64,000 nt of DNA from Micromonospora_J zhanjiangensis (GCF_042650605.1 NZ_JBHSBN010000002.1:372001-436000), one strand, 5' to 3'. Numbered from the stretch's first letter, positions 51,039 to 60,293 are shown. The notes: generated by a model from the letters alone, not told the origin. A program made the numbers and translations.

Positions 51039-51866
51039 ATGAGTCACCCTGACCGCGCACCGGACGATTCGTCCATCCGCCCGGAACCGGCCGGGGACCG
51101 ACCCGACCCGGCCGCCACCGTGGCACCCGTCGGCGACGACCTGGCCGCCACCGTCGCCGCCCTGTCCGCCGACGAGATCGTGCCGGCGCAGCGCCGGCGA
51201 CTGCTCGGCAAGCTGGTCGGTGAGCTGCGCACCCGAGGTACGGGTGACCTGTTCAAGCCCCGGGCGGCACTGCGCTGGCTCACCGAGGCGGTGAGCGACA
51301 TCGCCCCGTACGTACCCATCCGCGACCACGAGACGCTGCGCCGGCACCACGGCGGCCTCGACGGCGACGCGTTGGCCGAGCGGCTGATCCGGAACGCGGC
51401 CCGGGCCACCGCGGGGATCGGCGCGGCGGGTGGCGGGGTGGCCGCCGTCGAGTGGACGGTGACCCCCACCCTGCTGACCGCGCCGGTGCTGCTGGCCGCC
51501 GAGACGGTGGCGGTGGTCGCCATCGAGCTGAAGCTGCTCGGCGAGCTGCACGAGGTGTACGACACGCCGGTGCCGGGCATCGGCGGACAACGGGCGATGG
51601 CCCTGATCCATGTCTGGTCCAGCCAGCGGGGGGTCAACCCGATGCTGCCCGGGGCCGGGGTGGGTGCGGTGCTCGGCACCGCGGCCCGCCGCGAGTTGCG
51701 GGAGCGGCTGCTGCGCCGGTTCGGTCGCAACCTGACCACCCTGGGGCCGTTCCTCACCGGCGCCGCGGTGGCCAGTTTTCTCAACCGGCGGGTGACCCGC
51801 AGCCTCGGCGAACGGGTCTGCGAGGACCTGCGCGCCGCCCGGCGCAGGGCGATCAGCGACGACTGA
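51039..51866 (+). CDS. Conserved hypothetical membrane-associated protein
   Basis: 275 residues; not recognised. The N-terminal 45 residues are Pro/Asp-rich. A helical part (RRRLLGKLVGELRTRGTGDLFKPRAALRWLTEAVSD) is followed by two hydrophobic stretches (TAGIGAAGGGVAAVEW and TLLTAPVLLAAETVAVVAIELKLLGELHEVY), a basic helix and a last hydrophobic segment (LGPFLTGAAVASFL). The ATG at 51039 has GGAGGAG upstream. Neighbours on both sides belong to the conserved dut block, where mycobacteria lack a counterpart at this spot as far as I recall. Confidence 0.75.
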   Translation: MSHPDRAPDDSSIRPEPAGDRPDPAATVAPVGDDLAATVAALSADEIVPAQRRRLLGKLVGELRTRGTGDLFKPRAALRWLTEAVSDIAPYVPIRDHETLRRHHGGLDGDALAERLIRNAARATAGIGAAGGGVAAVEWTVTPTLLTAPVLLAAETVAVVAIELKLLGELHEVYDTPVPGIGGQRAMALIHVWSSQRGVNPMLPGAGVGAVLGTAARRELRERLLRRFGRNLTTLGPFLTGAAVASFLNRRVTRSLGERVCEDLRAARRRAISDD

Positions 51867-51905
51867 CCGGTCGATCGGGCCGGGCCGGTCGACCGGGACC
51901 GCGAC

Positions 51906-52415
51906 TCAGGCCCGGTGCGCCGGACCGGCACCGTCCCGGGCGGCCAGGATCGCCGCCGCCAGCCGGACCGGGTGCCGGGTGCTGACCACCCAGTACGGTG
52001 TCGGGTCGGCCGGGTCGTCGAGCACCACCTGCACCGCGCCGGCCACCCAGGGCCGCTGGACCACGAACGCCAACGGGTCGGCGCCCACGCCGAGCACCTC
52101 GCGCCGGCCGGACGCGTCGAGCGCGACGGCGTCCGCGACGAACCGGACCGGGAGCCGGGCGTCGTCGACCAGCAACTCGCCGTCCCGGACCGCGAGCCGG
52201 ATCCGGCCCAGCCACCACAGCGCGACGACCGCGAGCGGGAACAGCACCGCGTACGGCAGCCAGGCGCGCAGGCCGGTCGCGCCCAACCACACCTCGGTCG
52301 CCAGCAGACCGGCCGTCCCGACCCCGGCCAGCCACAGCCACCAGGGCAGGGTCAGCCGTTCGGTGTAGCCCGGATCGGGCCGGGTGACCACGGATTCGGA
52401 TCGTATCGGCGCCAC
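51906..52415 (-). CDS. DUF3093 membrane protein
   Basis: About 169 residues: Tyr-Thr-Glu-Arg-Leu start (YTERLTLPWWLWLAG), two transmembrane helices and a C-terminal soluble domain (RLPVRFVADAVALD ... YWVVSTRHPVRLAAAI), matching actinobacterial DUF3093 (Rv2698-like). GTG 52415 lies six bases after TACCCT (leaderless); GTG 52391 is an alternative. It diverges from dut, as in M. tuberculosis. Confidence 0.88.
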   Translation of the reverse strand: MAPIRSESVVTRPDPGYTERLTLPWWLWLAGVGTAGLLATEVWLGATGLRAWLPYAVLFPLAVVALWWLGRIRLAVRDGELLVDDARLPVRFVADAVALDASGRREVLGVGADPLAFVVQRPWVAGAVQVVLDDPADPTPYWVVSTRHPVRLAAAILAARDGAGPAHRA

Positions 52416-52421
52416 GGTGCG

Positions 52422-52427
52422 AGGGTA
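52422..52427 (-). promoter_or_regulatory. -10 box of a leaderless transcript
   Basis: TACCCT on the minus strand, six bases before GTG 52415. Confidence 0.45.
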
Positions 52428-52532
52428 CGGCCCGATCGGCCGCCGCCACCCGGCAGGATGGGAGGGTGCCGTGCGATGCCCGGCCGGTGCGCGCTGCCCG
52501 GCCGGCGTGGTGCGCCAGTCCCGACGGAAGGC

Positions 52533-53039
52533 ATGAGCGTGAACCAGTCCGTACCCGTACCCGTGCGTCAGCTCGACCCGGACCTGCCGCCGCCCGCGTA
52601 CGCCCACCCGGGTGACGCCGGGGCGGACCTGGTCGCCGCCGAGGAGGTGGAGATCCCGCCGGGCGGCCGGGCGCTGGTCCGTACCGGGGTGGCGCTCGCC
52701 CTGCCGGACGGGTACGTCGGTCTGGTCCACCCCCGGTCCGGTCTCGCCGCCAGGCTGGGTGTGACGGTGCTCAACGCGCCCGGTACGGTCGACGCCGGCT
52801 ACCGTGGCGAAATTCTGGTCAATTTGATCAACCACGACGGGTCGAGCCCGGCGAAGATCTCCCGTGGGGACCGGATCGCTCAGCTCGTCGTGCAGCGGGT
52901 GGAACGGGCCCGGTTCCACCTCGTCACCGAGCTGCCGGCATCCCCGCGCGGGGCCGGCGGCCACGGGTCGACGGGCGGCCACGCGGGGCTTGTCCCGCGG
53001 CACGGTGCGAGCGACGAGAGCGAAGAGGTGGCAAAGTGA
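52533..53039 (+). CDS. dut: dUTP diphosphatase
   Basis: Hydrolyses dUTP to dUMP, protecting DNA from uracil and feeding dTMP synthesis. 168 residues with the trimeric dUTPase motifs: AGADLVA (I), PRSGLAARLGVTVLNAPGTVDAGYRGEI (II-III), RGDRIAQLVVQ (IV) and a Gly-rich RGAGGHGSTGG (V). ATG 52533 begins MSVNQSVPVPV; GTG 52539 is a possible alternative. GTGA overlap with the DUF3710 gene, as in mycobacteria. Confidence 0.95.
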   Translation: MSVNQSVPVPVRQLDPDLPPPAYAHPGDAGADLVAAEEVEIPPGGRALVRTGVALALPDGYVGLVHPRSGLAARLGVTVLNAPGTVDAGYRGEILVNLINHDGSSPAKISRGDRIAQLVVQRVERARFHLVTELPASPRGAGGHGSTGGHAGLVPRHGASDESEEVAK

Positions 53040-53773
53040 TCTTCAAGGGACGTCGTAGTTCCGGGCGGCACGCCCGCGACGGGCGCCCGGTCGACGGTGC
53101 GACCGGGGACCTCGACGCGTCGTCCGAGGCGGACACGCCCGAGCGCGGTCCGTACGACATCTCCGCGGCGCCCGACGGCGTGCAGCGGCTCGACCTGGGC
53201 AGCCTGCACATCCCGGCGGTGGACGGGGTCGAGGTCCGGGTGCAGGCGGACCCGGACGGGACGATCCAGCAGGTCGTCCTGGTCCACGGCGAGAACGCGC
53301 TGCAGCTCGGCGCCTTCGCCGCGCCCCGCACCGAGGGCATCTGGGGTGAGGTCCGCGACGAGATCCGCGCCTCGCTGGTCGAGCAGGGCGCCACCGCCCG
53401 GGAGACCGACGGTGACTACGGCACCGAGCTGTGGGCCCGGGTGAACACCCCGGACGGTCCGGCCGACCTGCGCTTCGTCGGCGTCGACGGGCCGCGGTGG
53501 ATGGTCCGCGCCCTGTACCAGGGGCGGGCCGCGACCGACCCGGCCGCAGCCGGGCCGCTCGCCGAGGTGCTCGACGGTCTGGTGGTCGACCGGGGCCAGG
53601 AGGCCAAGCCGGTCCGCGAGGCGCTGCCACTGCGGCTGCCCCGCGAGGTGGCCGAGCAGGCGGTCCGGGACAACGCCGACGGTGACGGCGGGGGAGCGGT
53701 CAACGGGACGCCCCCGGGTCAGCAGCACCCGTACCGCGCCCAGCCGGCGCCCGGCCAGGGCGGCCGGGGCTGA
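53036..53773 (+). CDS. DUF3710 protein
   Basis: 245 residues, actinobacterial DUF3710 (Rv2696c-like). A conserved core begins GPYDISAAPDGVQRLDLGSLHIPAVDGVEVRVQAD and includes APRTEGIWGEVRDEIRASL and DGPRWMVRALYQGRA. No membrane segment. The last 40 residues are Gly/Pro-rich. Function unknown. GTG 53036 overlaps the dut stop by four bases. Confidence 0.92.
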   Translation: MIFKGRRSSGRHARDGRPVDGATGDLDASSEADTPERGPYDISAAPDGVQRLDLGSLHIPAVDGVEVRVQADPDGTIQQVVLVHGENALQLGAFAAPRTEGIWGEVRDEIRASLVEQGATARETDGDYGTELWARVNTPDGPADLRFVGVDGPRWMVRALYQGRAATDPAAAGPLAEVLDGLVVDRGQEAKPVREALPLRLPREVAEQAVRDNADGDGGGAVNGTPPGQQHPYRAQPAPGQGGRG

Positions 53774-53914
53774 GCTGGCCGGGCGCCGGCTGGGCGCCGG
53801 CTGGGCGTGCCGCCGTCGATGCCCTCGGCGGCGTACGCTGTGGGGACGACCGCGGGGGTTCGGGCCGAACGGTCGCGGCGTGGACGCCGCGTCGAGGAGG
53901 GTGACACGGAGGTC

Positions 53915-54295
53915 ATGGCGACCGACGAGAGCCGGGTGTCGGTCCGCCGCTTCCTGAAGCGGCTGACCGCCAGCGAGGCCGAGATCGAGGCGCAGGAGCT
54001 GCGCCGGGAGAGCGACGAGGCCGGTGGCACCCCGGCCGGCATGTGCCTGCGGGGGGAGTTGGTGTCGATCTCCGGCCGGCTGCGCACGGTGGTCTACACG
54101 CCGCGCACCAACCTGCCGACGCTGGAGGCCGACCTGTACGACGGCAGCGACGTGGTGACGCTGGTCTGGCTCGGCCGCCGGCACATCACCGGAGTCGAGC
54201 CGGGCCGGCAGCTGACCGTCCGGGGCCGGTTGGCGGTCCGGGACGCCCGCAAGGTCATCTACAACCCGTACTACGAGTTGGAGCCGCCCCGGTGA
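53915..54295 (+). CDS. OB-fold nucleic-acid-binding-like protein
   Basis: 126 residues. After a charged helical start (FLKRLTASEAEIEAQELRRES) comes a single OB-fold: CLRGELVSISGRLRTVVYTP, LEADLYDGSDVVTLVWLGRRHITGVEPGRQLTVRGRL, YNPYYEL. The pattern is that of tRNA_anti/RecG-type OB domains (Rv2694c position). Function unknown. The ATG at 53915 has CGGAGG upstream. Its stop overlaps a GTG that may start the next gene. Confidence 0.9.
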   Translation: MATDESRVSVRRFLKRLTASEAEIEAQELRRESDEAGGTPAGMCLRGELVSISGRLRTVVYTPRTNLPTLEADLYDGSDVVTLVWLGRRHITGVEPGRQLTVRGRLAVRDARKVIYNPYYELEPPR

Positions 54296-54339
54296 CGGCG
54301 GGGACGGCCGACCGGGATCGCCGAACGGAAGACGTGCCG

Positions 54340-55023
54340 ATGACGCCTGGACAACCGCCGACGGTCGAGACGGGCAGCACGCCCGACGACGAGGCGCCGC
54401 TGCCCACCCTGGCCGAGCAGATGGCCGAGCAACTCGGCGGCTGGCGCGGGATGCTCGAGTCGAGCATCCCGGTCCTGGTCTTCGTGGTGGTGAACGTCGT
54501 CACCGAGCTGCGGCCCGCGGTGCTGGCGTCGGTCGGCGTGGCGGTGGCGATCGCCGTCGGCCGCCTGGTCCAGCGCCGACCGGTCCGGCACGCGGTGAAC
54601 GGCCTGGTCGGCGTGGGCATCGGCGCGTTCATCGCCTGGCGGTCCGGCGACGACCGGGACTTCTACCTGCCGGGCATCCTGTACGGCATCGGCTACGGCC
54701 TGGTGCTGCTGCTGTCCGCGCTGGTCCGGCAGCCACTGGTGGGTTGGATCTGGTCGGTGATCGTGGCCGGCGGCCGCGCCGAGTGGCGGCACGACCCGCG
54801 ACTGGTCCGCACCTTCACCTGGCTCACCGTGCTGTGGGGAGTGGTCTGGCTGGCCAAGGTGGGTGTGCAGGCCGCGCTCTACCTCGCCGACATGGGCACC
54901 GCGCTGGGCATCGCCCGACTGGCACTGGGCTACCCGCCGTACGCGCTGCTGTTGCTGATCACCGTGTGGACGGTGCGCCGGGTCACCCGGTCGCCGGACG
55001 TCGCCGATCCGGCGATCGGCTGA
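54340..55023 (+). CDS. DUF3159 membrane protein
   Basis: About 227 residues with five or six hydrophobic helices after the conserved amphipathic start LPTLAEQMAEQLGGWRGMLESSIPVLVFVVVNV, diagnostic of DUF3159 (Rv2693c position). Function unknown. ATG 54340 follows GGAAG by eight bases; GTG 54292, overlapping the previous stop as GTGA, would add 16 charged residues and is equally possible. Confidence 0.88.
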   Translation: MTPGQPPTVETGSTPDDEAPLPTLAEQMAEQLGGWRGMLESSIPVLVFVVVNVVTELRPAVLASVGVAVAIAVGRLVQRRPVRHAVNGLVGVGIGAFIAWRSGDDRDFYLPGILYGIGYGLVLLLSALVRQPLVGWIWSVIVAGGRAEWRHDPRLVRTFTWLTVLWGVVWLAKVGVQAALYLADMGTALGIARLALGYPPYALLLLITVWTVRRVTRSPDVADPAIG

Positions 55024-55130
55024 GGCAACCGCCCGACCCGGCGGGTCGGGTGACCCGCCGCGCCGAAGCCGAGGCCGGCCGGGGAAACCGGTGACCCGCC
55101 GGCCGGACGGACCGGCTCCGCGATGGGTCG

Positions 55131-55829
55131 TCAGCCCCGGGTCCGGTCCTGCTGCCCGGTGTTCTTCGCGCCGAGGATGACCTCCCGCACCGACTCCTCC
55201 ACGTCGGTCGTGCAGACGAAGATCAGCTCGTCGCCGGCCTCCAGCGGGTCGTCCGGACTCGGCGCCAGCACCCGCTTGCCGCGCAGGATCGCCACCAGGG
55301 CCGAGTCGCGCGGCAACGGCACCGCCCGGACCGGCTGTCCGACGTACGGGGCGGACGGCGGCAGGGTGATCTCGACCAGGTTGGCCTCGCCCTGCCGGAA
55401 CGTCATCAGCCGGACCAGGTCGCCGACCGTGACCGCCTCCTCGACCAGGGCCGCCATCACCCGCGGCTTGCTGACCGCCACGTCGACGCCCCACTGGTCG
55501 TTGAACAGCCACTCGTTCTCGGCCCGGTTGACCCGGGCCACCACCCGGCCCACCGCGAACTCGGTCTTGGCCAGCAGCGACACCACCAGGTTGACCTTGT
55601 CGTCCCCGGTCGCGGCCACCACCACGTCGCAGCTGGCGACGTCGGCCTCCTCCAGGCTGGTCAGCTCGCAGGCGTCGGCGAGGACCCAGTCCGCGGCGGG
55701 CACCCGCTCCGGGCGCAGCATCTTCGGCTGCCGTTCGATCAGCATCACCTGGTGGCCGTTCTCGATCAGCTCCTGGGCGATCGACCGGCCGACGTTGCCG
55801 GCTCCGGCGATGGCGATCCGCATCGTCAC
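55131..55829 (-). CDS. TrkA-type potassium uptake regulator (CeoC-like)
   Basis: 232 residues: RCK N domain with Rossmann motif IAGAGNVGRSIAQELIENGHQV and ligand acid ERQP, followed by an RCK C domain (LVEITLPPSAPYVGQPVRAVPLP). Regulates potassium channel or transporter gating in response to NAD(H)/ATP. GTG 55829 overlaps the stop of the second trkA gene by four bases; the pair is the counterpart of mycobacterial ceoC/ceoB. No TrkH/TrkG membrane subunit is in the window. Confidence 0.93.
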   Translation of the reverse strand: MTMRIAIAGAGNVGRSIAQELIENGHQVMLIERQPKMLRPERVPAADWVLADACELTSLEEADVASCDVVVAATGDDKVNLVVSLLAKTEFAVGRVVARVNRAENEWLFNDQWGVDVAVSKPRVMAALVEEAVTVGDLVRLMTFRQGEANLVEITLPPSAPYVGQPVRAVPLPRDSALVAILRGKRVLAPSPDDPLEAGDELIFVCTTDVEESVREVILGAKNTGQQDRTRG

Positions 55830-56491
55830 TCCCCACCTTCCGGTGACGTGCCGGCGACCCGGGTCACCGCGTCCGCGATGTCGTCGGTGACCAGCATGAA
55901 CAGTTGGTCACCCTCCTGCAGTACGGCGCCGGCGGTGGGCAGCGTCCCGATGCCGAACCGGGTCAGGTAGGCGGCCCGGGCCCCGGCCGCGTCCTCCAAC
56001 GCGCGCAGCGGACGGCCGATCCAGCCGTCGTGCACCGGCACCTCGATGATCGACACGGTGCTGGTCGGGTCGCGGAAGATCTCCAGGTTCCCCTCCGGCA
56101 CCAGGTGCCGGACGATCCGGTCGGCGGTCCACCGCACGGTGGCCACGGTCGGGATGCCCAACCGTTCGTAGACCTGCGCCCGGCGCGGGTCGTAGATGCG
56201 GGCCGCGACCCGGGAGACGCCGAACGTCTCCCGGGCCAGCCGGGCCGAGATGATGTTGGAGTTGTCCCCGCTGGAGACCGCGGCGAAGGCGTCCGCCCGT
56301 TCGATGCCGGCCTGGCGCAGCACGTCGCCGTCGAAGCCGGCGCCGGTGACGGTGATCCCGCCGAAGTCGGGACCGAGGCGCCGGAAGGCGTCCGCGTCCT
56401 GGTCGACGACCGCGACCGAGTGCCCGCGGGACTCGAGGTTGTGTGCCAGGGTCGAGCCGACCCGGCCACATCCCATGATCACGATGTGCAC
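55826..56491 (-). CDS. TrkA-type potassium uptake regulator (CeoB-like)
   Basis: 221 residues with RCK N (IMGCGRVGSTLAHNLESRGHSVAVVDQD) and RCK C (SIIEVPVHDGWIGRPLRALE) domains. It is first of the leftward trkA pair. The GTG at 56491 has GGAAGG upstream. It diverges from the APC permease gene over about 170 bp; the same arrangement in mycobacteria suggests a shared role in potassium homeostasis. Confidence 0.93.
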   Translation of the reverse strand: MHIVIMGCGRVGSTLAHNLESRGHSVAVVDQDADAFRRLGPDFGGITVTGAGFDGDVLRQAGIERADAFAAVSSGDNSNIISARLARETFGVSRVAARIYDPRRAQVYERLGIPTVATVRWTADRIVRHLVPEGNLEIFRDPTSTVSIIEVPVHDGWIGRPLRALEDAAGARAAYLTRFGIGTLPTAGAVLQEGDQLFMLVTDDIADAVTRVAGTSPEGGE

Positions 56492-56648
56492 GGAGGTTCC
56501 TTCCGGAGGGACCGCTGACCCCCGGGCGCCGGGTGGTCGTCACCTAGAGCCTGCCATGCGCGGGCCCCCCGGTGCCGCCCGACGGTACCGCGCCGGTCGC
56601 CCTCGGGAGTGATCAGCCTCCCGGCCGCGCGGCCGGGCGACCCGGCCG

Positions 56649-56654
56649 TACCCT
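56649..56654 (+). promoter_or_regulatory. -10 box of a leaderless transcript
   Basis: TACCCT eight bases before GTG 56663. Confidence 0.5.
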
Positions 56655-56662
56655 TGGCGCTT

Positions 56663-58762
56663 GTGGCAAGTCCCACCTCACTGCTGAAGCGATTGCTGGT
56701 CGGTCGTCCGTTCCGGTCCGATCGCCTTCAGCACACCCTGCTGTCGAAGCGGATCGCGCTGCCGGTGTTCGCCTCCGACGCGCTCTCCAGTGTCGCGTAC
56801 GCGCCGGACGAGATTCTGCTGACCCTCTCCATCGCGGGTGCCTCGGCGTTCCTGTTCTCGCCCTGGGTGGCGCTCGCCGTGGTGGTGGTGATGCTCACCG
56901 TGGTCGCCAGCTACCGACAGAACGTGCACGCCTACCCGTCCGGCGGTGGCGACTACGAGGTGGCGACGGTCAACCTCGGTCCGCGGTTCGGGGTGGGGGT
57001 GGCCAGCGCGCTGCTGGTCGACTACATCCTCACCGTGGCGGTCTCCACCAGTTCCGGGGTGGCCAACCTGGGTTCGGTGCTGCCCTGGGTGGCCGAGCAC
57101 AAGGTCGGGGTGGCGCTCACGGCGGTGGCCCTGCTGACCGCCGCCAACCTGCGTGGCCTGCGGGAGTCGGGTACGGCCTTCGCCATCCCCACCTACGGGT
57201 TCATGATCGTGATCCTCGGGATGATCGTCACCGGGCTGATCCGGATCTTCGTGCTCGGCGACCACCTGTTGGCACCGAGCGCCGGCCTGGAGATCCGCGC
57301 CGAGCACAACGTCACCGGCGCCGCCCTGGTGTTCCTGCTACTACGGACGTTCTCGTCCGGGTGCGCCGCGCTGACCGGCGTGGAGGCGATCTCGAACGGG
57401 GTGCCGGCCTTCAAGCCGCCGAAGAGCCGCAACGCCGCCACCACCCTGCTGCTGCTCGGCGTCGTCGCGATCAGCATGCTGGTCGGCATCGTCACGCTGG
57501 CCCGGCTCACCCACCTGCAGTTCGTGGAGAGCAGCGCCCAGATCGTCGACGGACCGGCGGGCTACGTCCAGAAGACGGTCACGACCCAGCTCGGCGAGAC
57601 CGTCTTCGGCTCCGGTTCGGTGCTGCTCTACGTGGTCGCCGGTATGACGGCGCTGATCCTGTTCCTCGCCGCGAACACGGCGTTCAACGGTTTCCCGGTG
57701 CTCGGGTCGATCCTCGCCCAGGACCGCTACCTGCCTCGGCAACTGCACACCCGCGGCGACCGGTTGGCCTTCTCGAACGGAATCGTCGCGCTGGCCGTCT
57801 TCGCCGGCGTGCTGATCGTGGCCTACCAGGCCGAGGTGACCCGGCTGGTGAACCTCTACATCGTCGGCGTCTTCGTCTCGTTCACCCTGTCCCAGGCGGG
57901 CATGATCCGGCACTGGAACCGGCTGCTGCGGTCCGAGCGGGACGCCGGGACGCGCAGCCGAATGATCCGGTCCCGGGCGATCAACGCGTTCGGCATGGTG
58001 CTCACCGGGGTGGTGCTGGTGATCGTGCTGATCACCAAGTTCGCGCTGGGTGCCTGGATCGCGATCGTCGCCATGGGCATCGCGTACGCGCTGATGCTGG
58101 GCATCCGCCGGCACTACGACACGGTGGCCCGGGAACTCGCCCCGGCCGACGAGGGCCGGCCCGTGCTGCCCGCCCGTAACCACGCGATCGTGCTGGTCAG
58201 CAAGGTGCACCAGCCGACCATGCGGGCCATCGCGTACGCCACGGCGACCCGGCCGGACACGCTGACCGCGGTGACCGTGAACGTGGACGAGAAGGACACC
58301 CGCAAGCTGCAGCAGGAATGGGAACGGCGGGGGATCCCGGTGCCGCTGACCGTGGTCGACTCGCCGTACCGGGAGATCACCCGGCCGATCCTGGACTTCG
58401 TGGCCTCGGCCCGCCGGAACTCGCCCCGGGACGTGGTCACGGTCTTCATCCCCGAGTACGTGGTCGGCAAGTGGTGGGAGAACCTGTTGCACAACCAGAG
58501 CGCGCTGCGGCTGAAGGGACGGCTGCTGTTCGAGCCGGGGGTGATGGTCACCAGCGTGCCCTGGCAGCTCGAGTCGACCGCCACCAAGAACCTGGACCGG
58601 TTCGACGCCACGCTGACCCGCGGCCCGGCCCGCGGCCCGCGCGGCGCCATGCTCGGCGGCCTGCTCGCGCCGCCGCCGCCGACGCCGGAGCAGATCCGGA
58701 AGCAGGCCGGCGTGGACGCCGCCACCGGCGACGCCGACGACCAGCCGGCGTCGGACCGATGA
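56663..58762 (+). CDS. APC-superfamily permease
   Basis: 699 residues. The start SLLKRLLVGRPFRSDRLQHTLLSKRIALPVFASDALSSVAYAPDEIL is characteristic of the actinobacterial APC group next to trkA (Rv2690c-like). Twelve helices are followed by a cytosolic domain of about 200 residues with a USP-like beginning (NHAIVLVSKVHQPTMRAIAYA) and a Pro/Asp-rich end. Often annotated as amino acid permease; potassium transport is suggested by the adjacent TrkA genes but unproven. GTG 56663 is fixed by a leaderless-type -10. ATGA overlap with the next gene. Confidence 0.88.
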   Translation: MASPTSLLKRLLVGRPFRSDRLQHTLLSKRIALPVFASDALSSVAYAPDEILLTLSIAGASAFLFSPWVALAVVVVMLTVVASYRQNVHAYPSGGGDYEVATVNLGPRFGVGVASALLVDYILTVAVSTSSGVANLGSVLPWVAEHKVGVALTAVALLTAANLRGLRESGTAFAIPTYGFMIVILGMIVTGLIRIFVLGDHLLAPSAGLEIRAEHNVTGAALVFLLLRTFSSGCAALTGVEAISNGVPAFKPPKSRNAATTLLLLGVVAISMLVGIVTLARLTHLQFVESSAQIVDGPAGYVQKTVTTQLGETVFGSGSVLLYVVAGMTALILFLAANTAFNGFPVLGSILAQDRYLPRQLHTRGDRLAFSNGIVALAVFAGVLIVAYQAEVTRLVNLYIVGVFVSFTLSQAGMIRHWNRLLRSERDAGTRSRMIRSRAINAFGMVLTGVVLVIVLITKFALGAWIAIVAMGIAYALMLGIRRHYDTVARELAPADEGRPVLPARNHAIVLVSKVHQPTMRAIAYATATRPDTLTAVTVNVDEKDTRKLQQEWERRGIPVPLTVVDSPYREITRPILDFVASARRNSPRDVVTVFIPEYVVGKWWENLLHNQSALRLKGRLLFEPGVMVTSVPWQLESTATKNLDRFDATLTRGPARGPRGAMLGGLLAPPPPTPEQIRKQAGVDAATGDADDQPASDR

Positions 58763-60087
58763 GCCGCCCGGAACCGGCCGGCGCCGGGTCGACGAGCGCC
58801 GGGTTGCCGAGCGCCGGGTCGACGAGCGCCAGGTCGGCGAGCGTGGCGGAGACCGCCGCGGGCGCGATCCCCGGCGAGGCGGACCGGGTCGAGCTGACCG
58901 TGGGAGCGGTGGCGCACGGCGGGCACTGCGTCGCCCGGCTGGACGGCCAGGTGGTGTTCGTCCGGCACGCGCTGCCCGGCGAACGGGTGGTGGCCGAGAT
59001 CACCGAGGTGCACCGGGGCTTCCTGCGGGCCGACGCGATCGAGATCGTCGAACCGGCCGCCGACCGGGTCACCCCGCCCTGCCCGTACGCCGGCCCGGAC
59101 CGGTGCGGCGGGTGCGACCTGCAGCACGTCGCGCCGGCCGCCCAGCTGGACTGGAAGACCGCCGTGCTGCGCGAGCAGTTGCTCCGGCTCGGCGGGCTCA
59201 TCGCCGAGGAGGTCGACCGGCTCGACGTACGGGTGACGGCCCTGCCCGGCGGGCCGCTGGGCTGGCGGTCCCGGGTCCGCTACGCGGTCGACGCGGCCGG
59301 CCGGCCCGGGCTGCTCAAGCACCGGTCGCACGAGGTGGTGCCGATCGACCGCTGCCTGATCGCCGTCCCGGCCCTCCAGGAGCTGCCGGTGCTGCCGCCG
59401 GCCGGCCCGCGCTGGCCGGAGGCCGACGCGGTGGAGACGGTCGCCTCGACCGGCGGCGACGTCACCGTACGGACCGTCACCGGTGCGGGGACGACGACCG
59501 TACGGGGTCCGGAAACCGTCCGTGAGGTGGCCGCCGGCCGACAGTGGCGGCTGCCCGCCGACACCTTCTGGCAGGTGCACCCGGCGGCCGCGGACGCCCT
59601 GGTCCGGACGGTGCTGGAGCTGCTCGAACCGGCCCCGGGGGAGTCCGCCTGGGACCTGTACGGCGGGGCCGGCCTGTTCGCGGCGGCGCTGGCCGCCCGG
59701 GTCGGCACCGGCAGCCGGATCACCCTCGTCGAGTCGGCGCCGGCGGGCGTGGCCGCGGCCCGGGACAACCTGCGCGACCTGCCCCAGGTGGAGGTGGTGG
59801 CGGCCCGGGTGGAGACCGCCCTGGCCCGCCGGCGGATCACCGGTCCGGTCGACCTGGTGGTGCTGGACCCGCCGCGTACCGGCGCCGGCCGGGACGTCAC
59901 CCGGGCGGTGGCCGGCTCCGGCGCCCGGGCGGTCGGGTACGTGGCCTGCGACCCGGCGGCCTTCGCCCGGGACGTGCGGACCTTCCGCGAGTGCGGCTGG
60001 CGGCTGGCGGCCGTCCGCGGGCACGACCTGTTCCCGATGACCCAGCACGTGGAGTGCGTCGGCCTGCTGGTCCCGTCGGCCCGGTGA
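58759..60087 (+). CDS. TRAM-domain [4Fe-4S] RNA uracil-C5 methyltransferase (TrmA/RumA family)
   Basis: 442 residues. After an Ala/Ser/Gly-rich leader built from a 15-nt tandem repeat, a TRAM domain (ELTVGAVAHGGHCVARLDGQVVFVRHALPGE), a four-Cys cluster (PPCPYAGPDRCGGCDLQH) and the methyltransferase domain follow: motif I AWDLYGGAGLFAAAL, DLVVLDPPRTGAG and the catalytic Cys in YVACDPAAFARDV. The target, rRNA or tRNA, cannot be told. ATG 58759 overlaps the permease stop. Its stop codon is included in a 44-nt tandem duplication (60077-60164). Confidence 0.9.
   Translation: MSRPEPAGAGSTSAGLPSAGSTSARSASVAETAAGAIPGEADRVELTVGAVAHGGHCVARLDGQVVFVRHALPGERVVAEITEVHRGFLRADAIEIVEPAADRVTPPCPYAGPDRCGGCDLQHVAPAAQLDWKTAVLREQLLRLGGLIAEEVDRLDVRVTALPGGPLGWRSRVRYAVDAAGRPGLLKHRSHEVVPIDRCLIAVPALQELPVLPPAGPRWPEADAVETVASTGGDVTVRTVTGAGTTTVRGPETVREVAAGRQWRLPADTFWQVHPAAADALVRTVLELLEPAPGESAWDLYGGAGLFAAALAARVGTGSRITLVESAPAGVAAARDNLRDLPQVEVVAARVETALARRRITGPVDLVVLDPPRTGAGRDVTRAVAGSGARAVGYVACDPAAFARDVRTFRECGWRLAAVRGHDLFPMTQHVECVGLLVPSAR
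58781..58840. repeat. 15-nt imperfect tandem repeat, four copies
   Basis: Units GCGCCGGGTCGACGA, GCGCCGGGTTGCCGA, GCGCCGGGTCGACGA and GCGCCAGGTCGGCGA encode the AGSTS-like repeats of the methyltransferase leader. Confidence 0.9.
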
Positions 60088-60164
60088 AGCCGGTGCGCCG
60101 GGCCCCGCGACGGCGTCCGGCGGCCCGGTGAAGCCGGTGCGCCGGGCACCGCGACGGGGGCCGG
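60077..60164. repeat. 44-nt tandem duplication spanning a stop codon
   Basis: Segments 60077-60113 and 60121-60157 are identical except for one base (37 nt), period 44. The first copy includes the last codons and TGA stop of the methyltransferase gene; the second repeats the same stop in non-coding sequence. Confidence 0.9.
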
Positions 60165-60293
60165 CGGGTGGGCGCCGGGAACCCGCCCGCCGGCCGGCCC
60201 GGCCGCCGGTTCCCTGGCCGGACGGCCTGCCGAGGGTTGTGCGAGGTTGGTGAAGATCGGCCGAGCCCCGGCTGCGGGCGCGGGCAACCCGGA

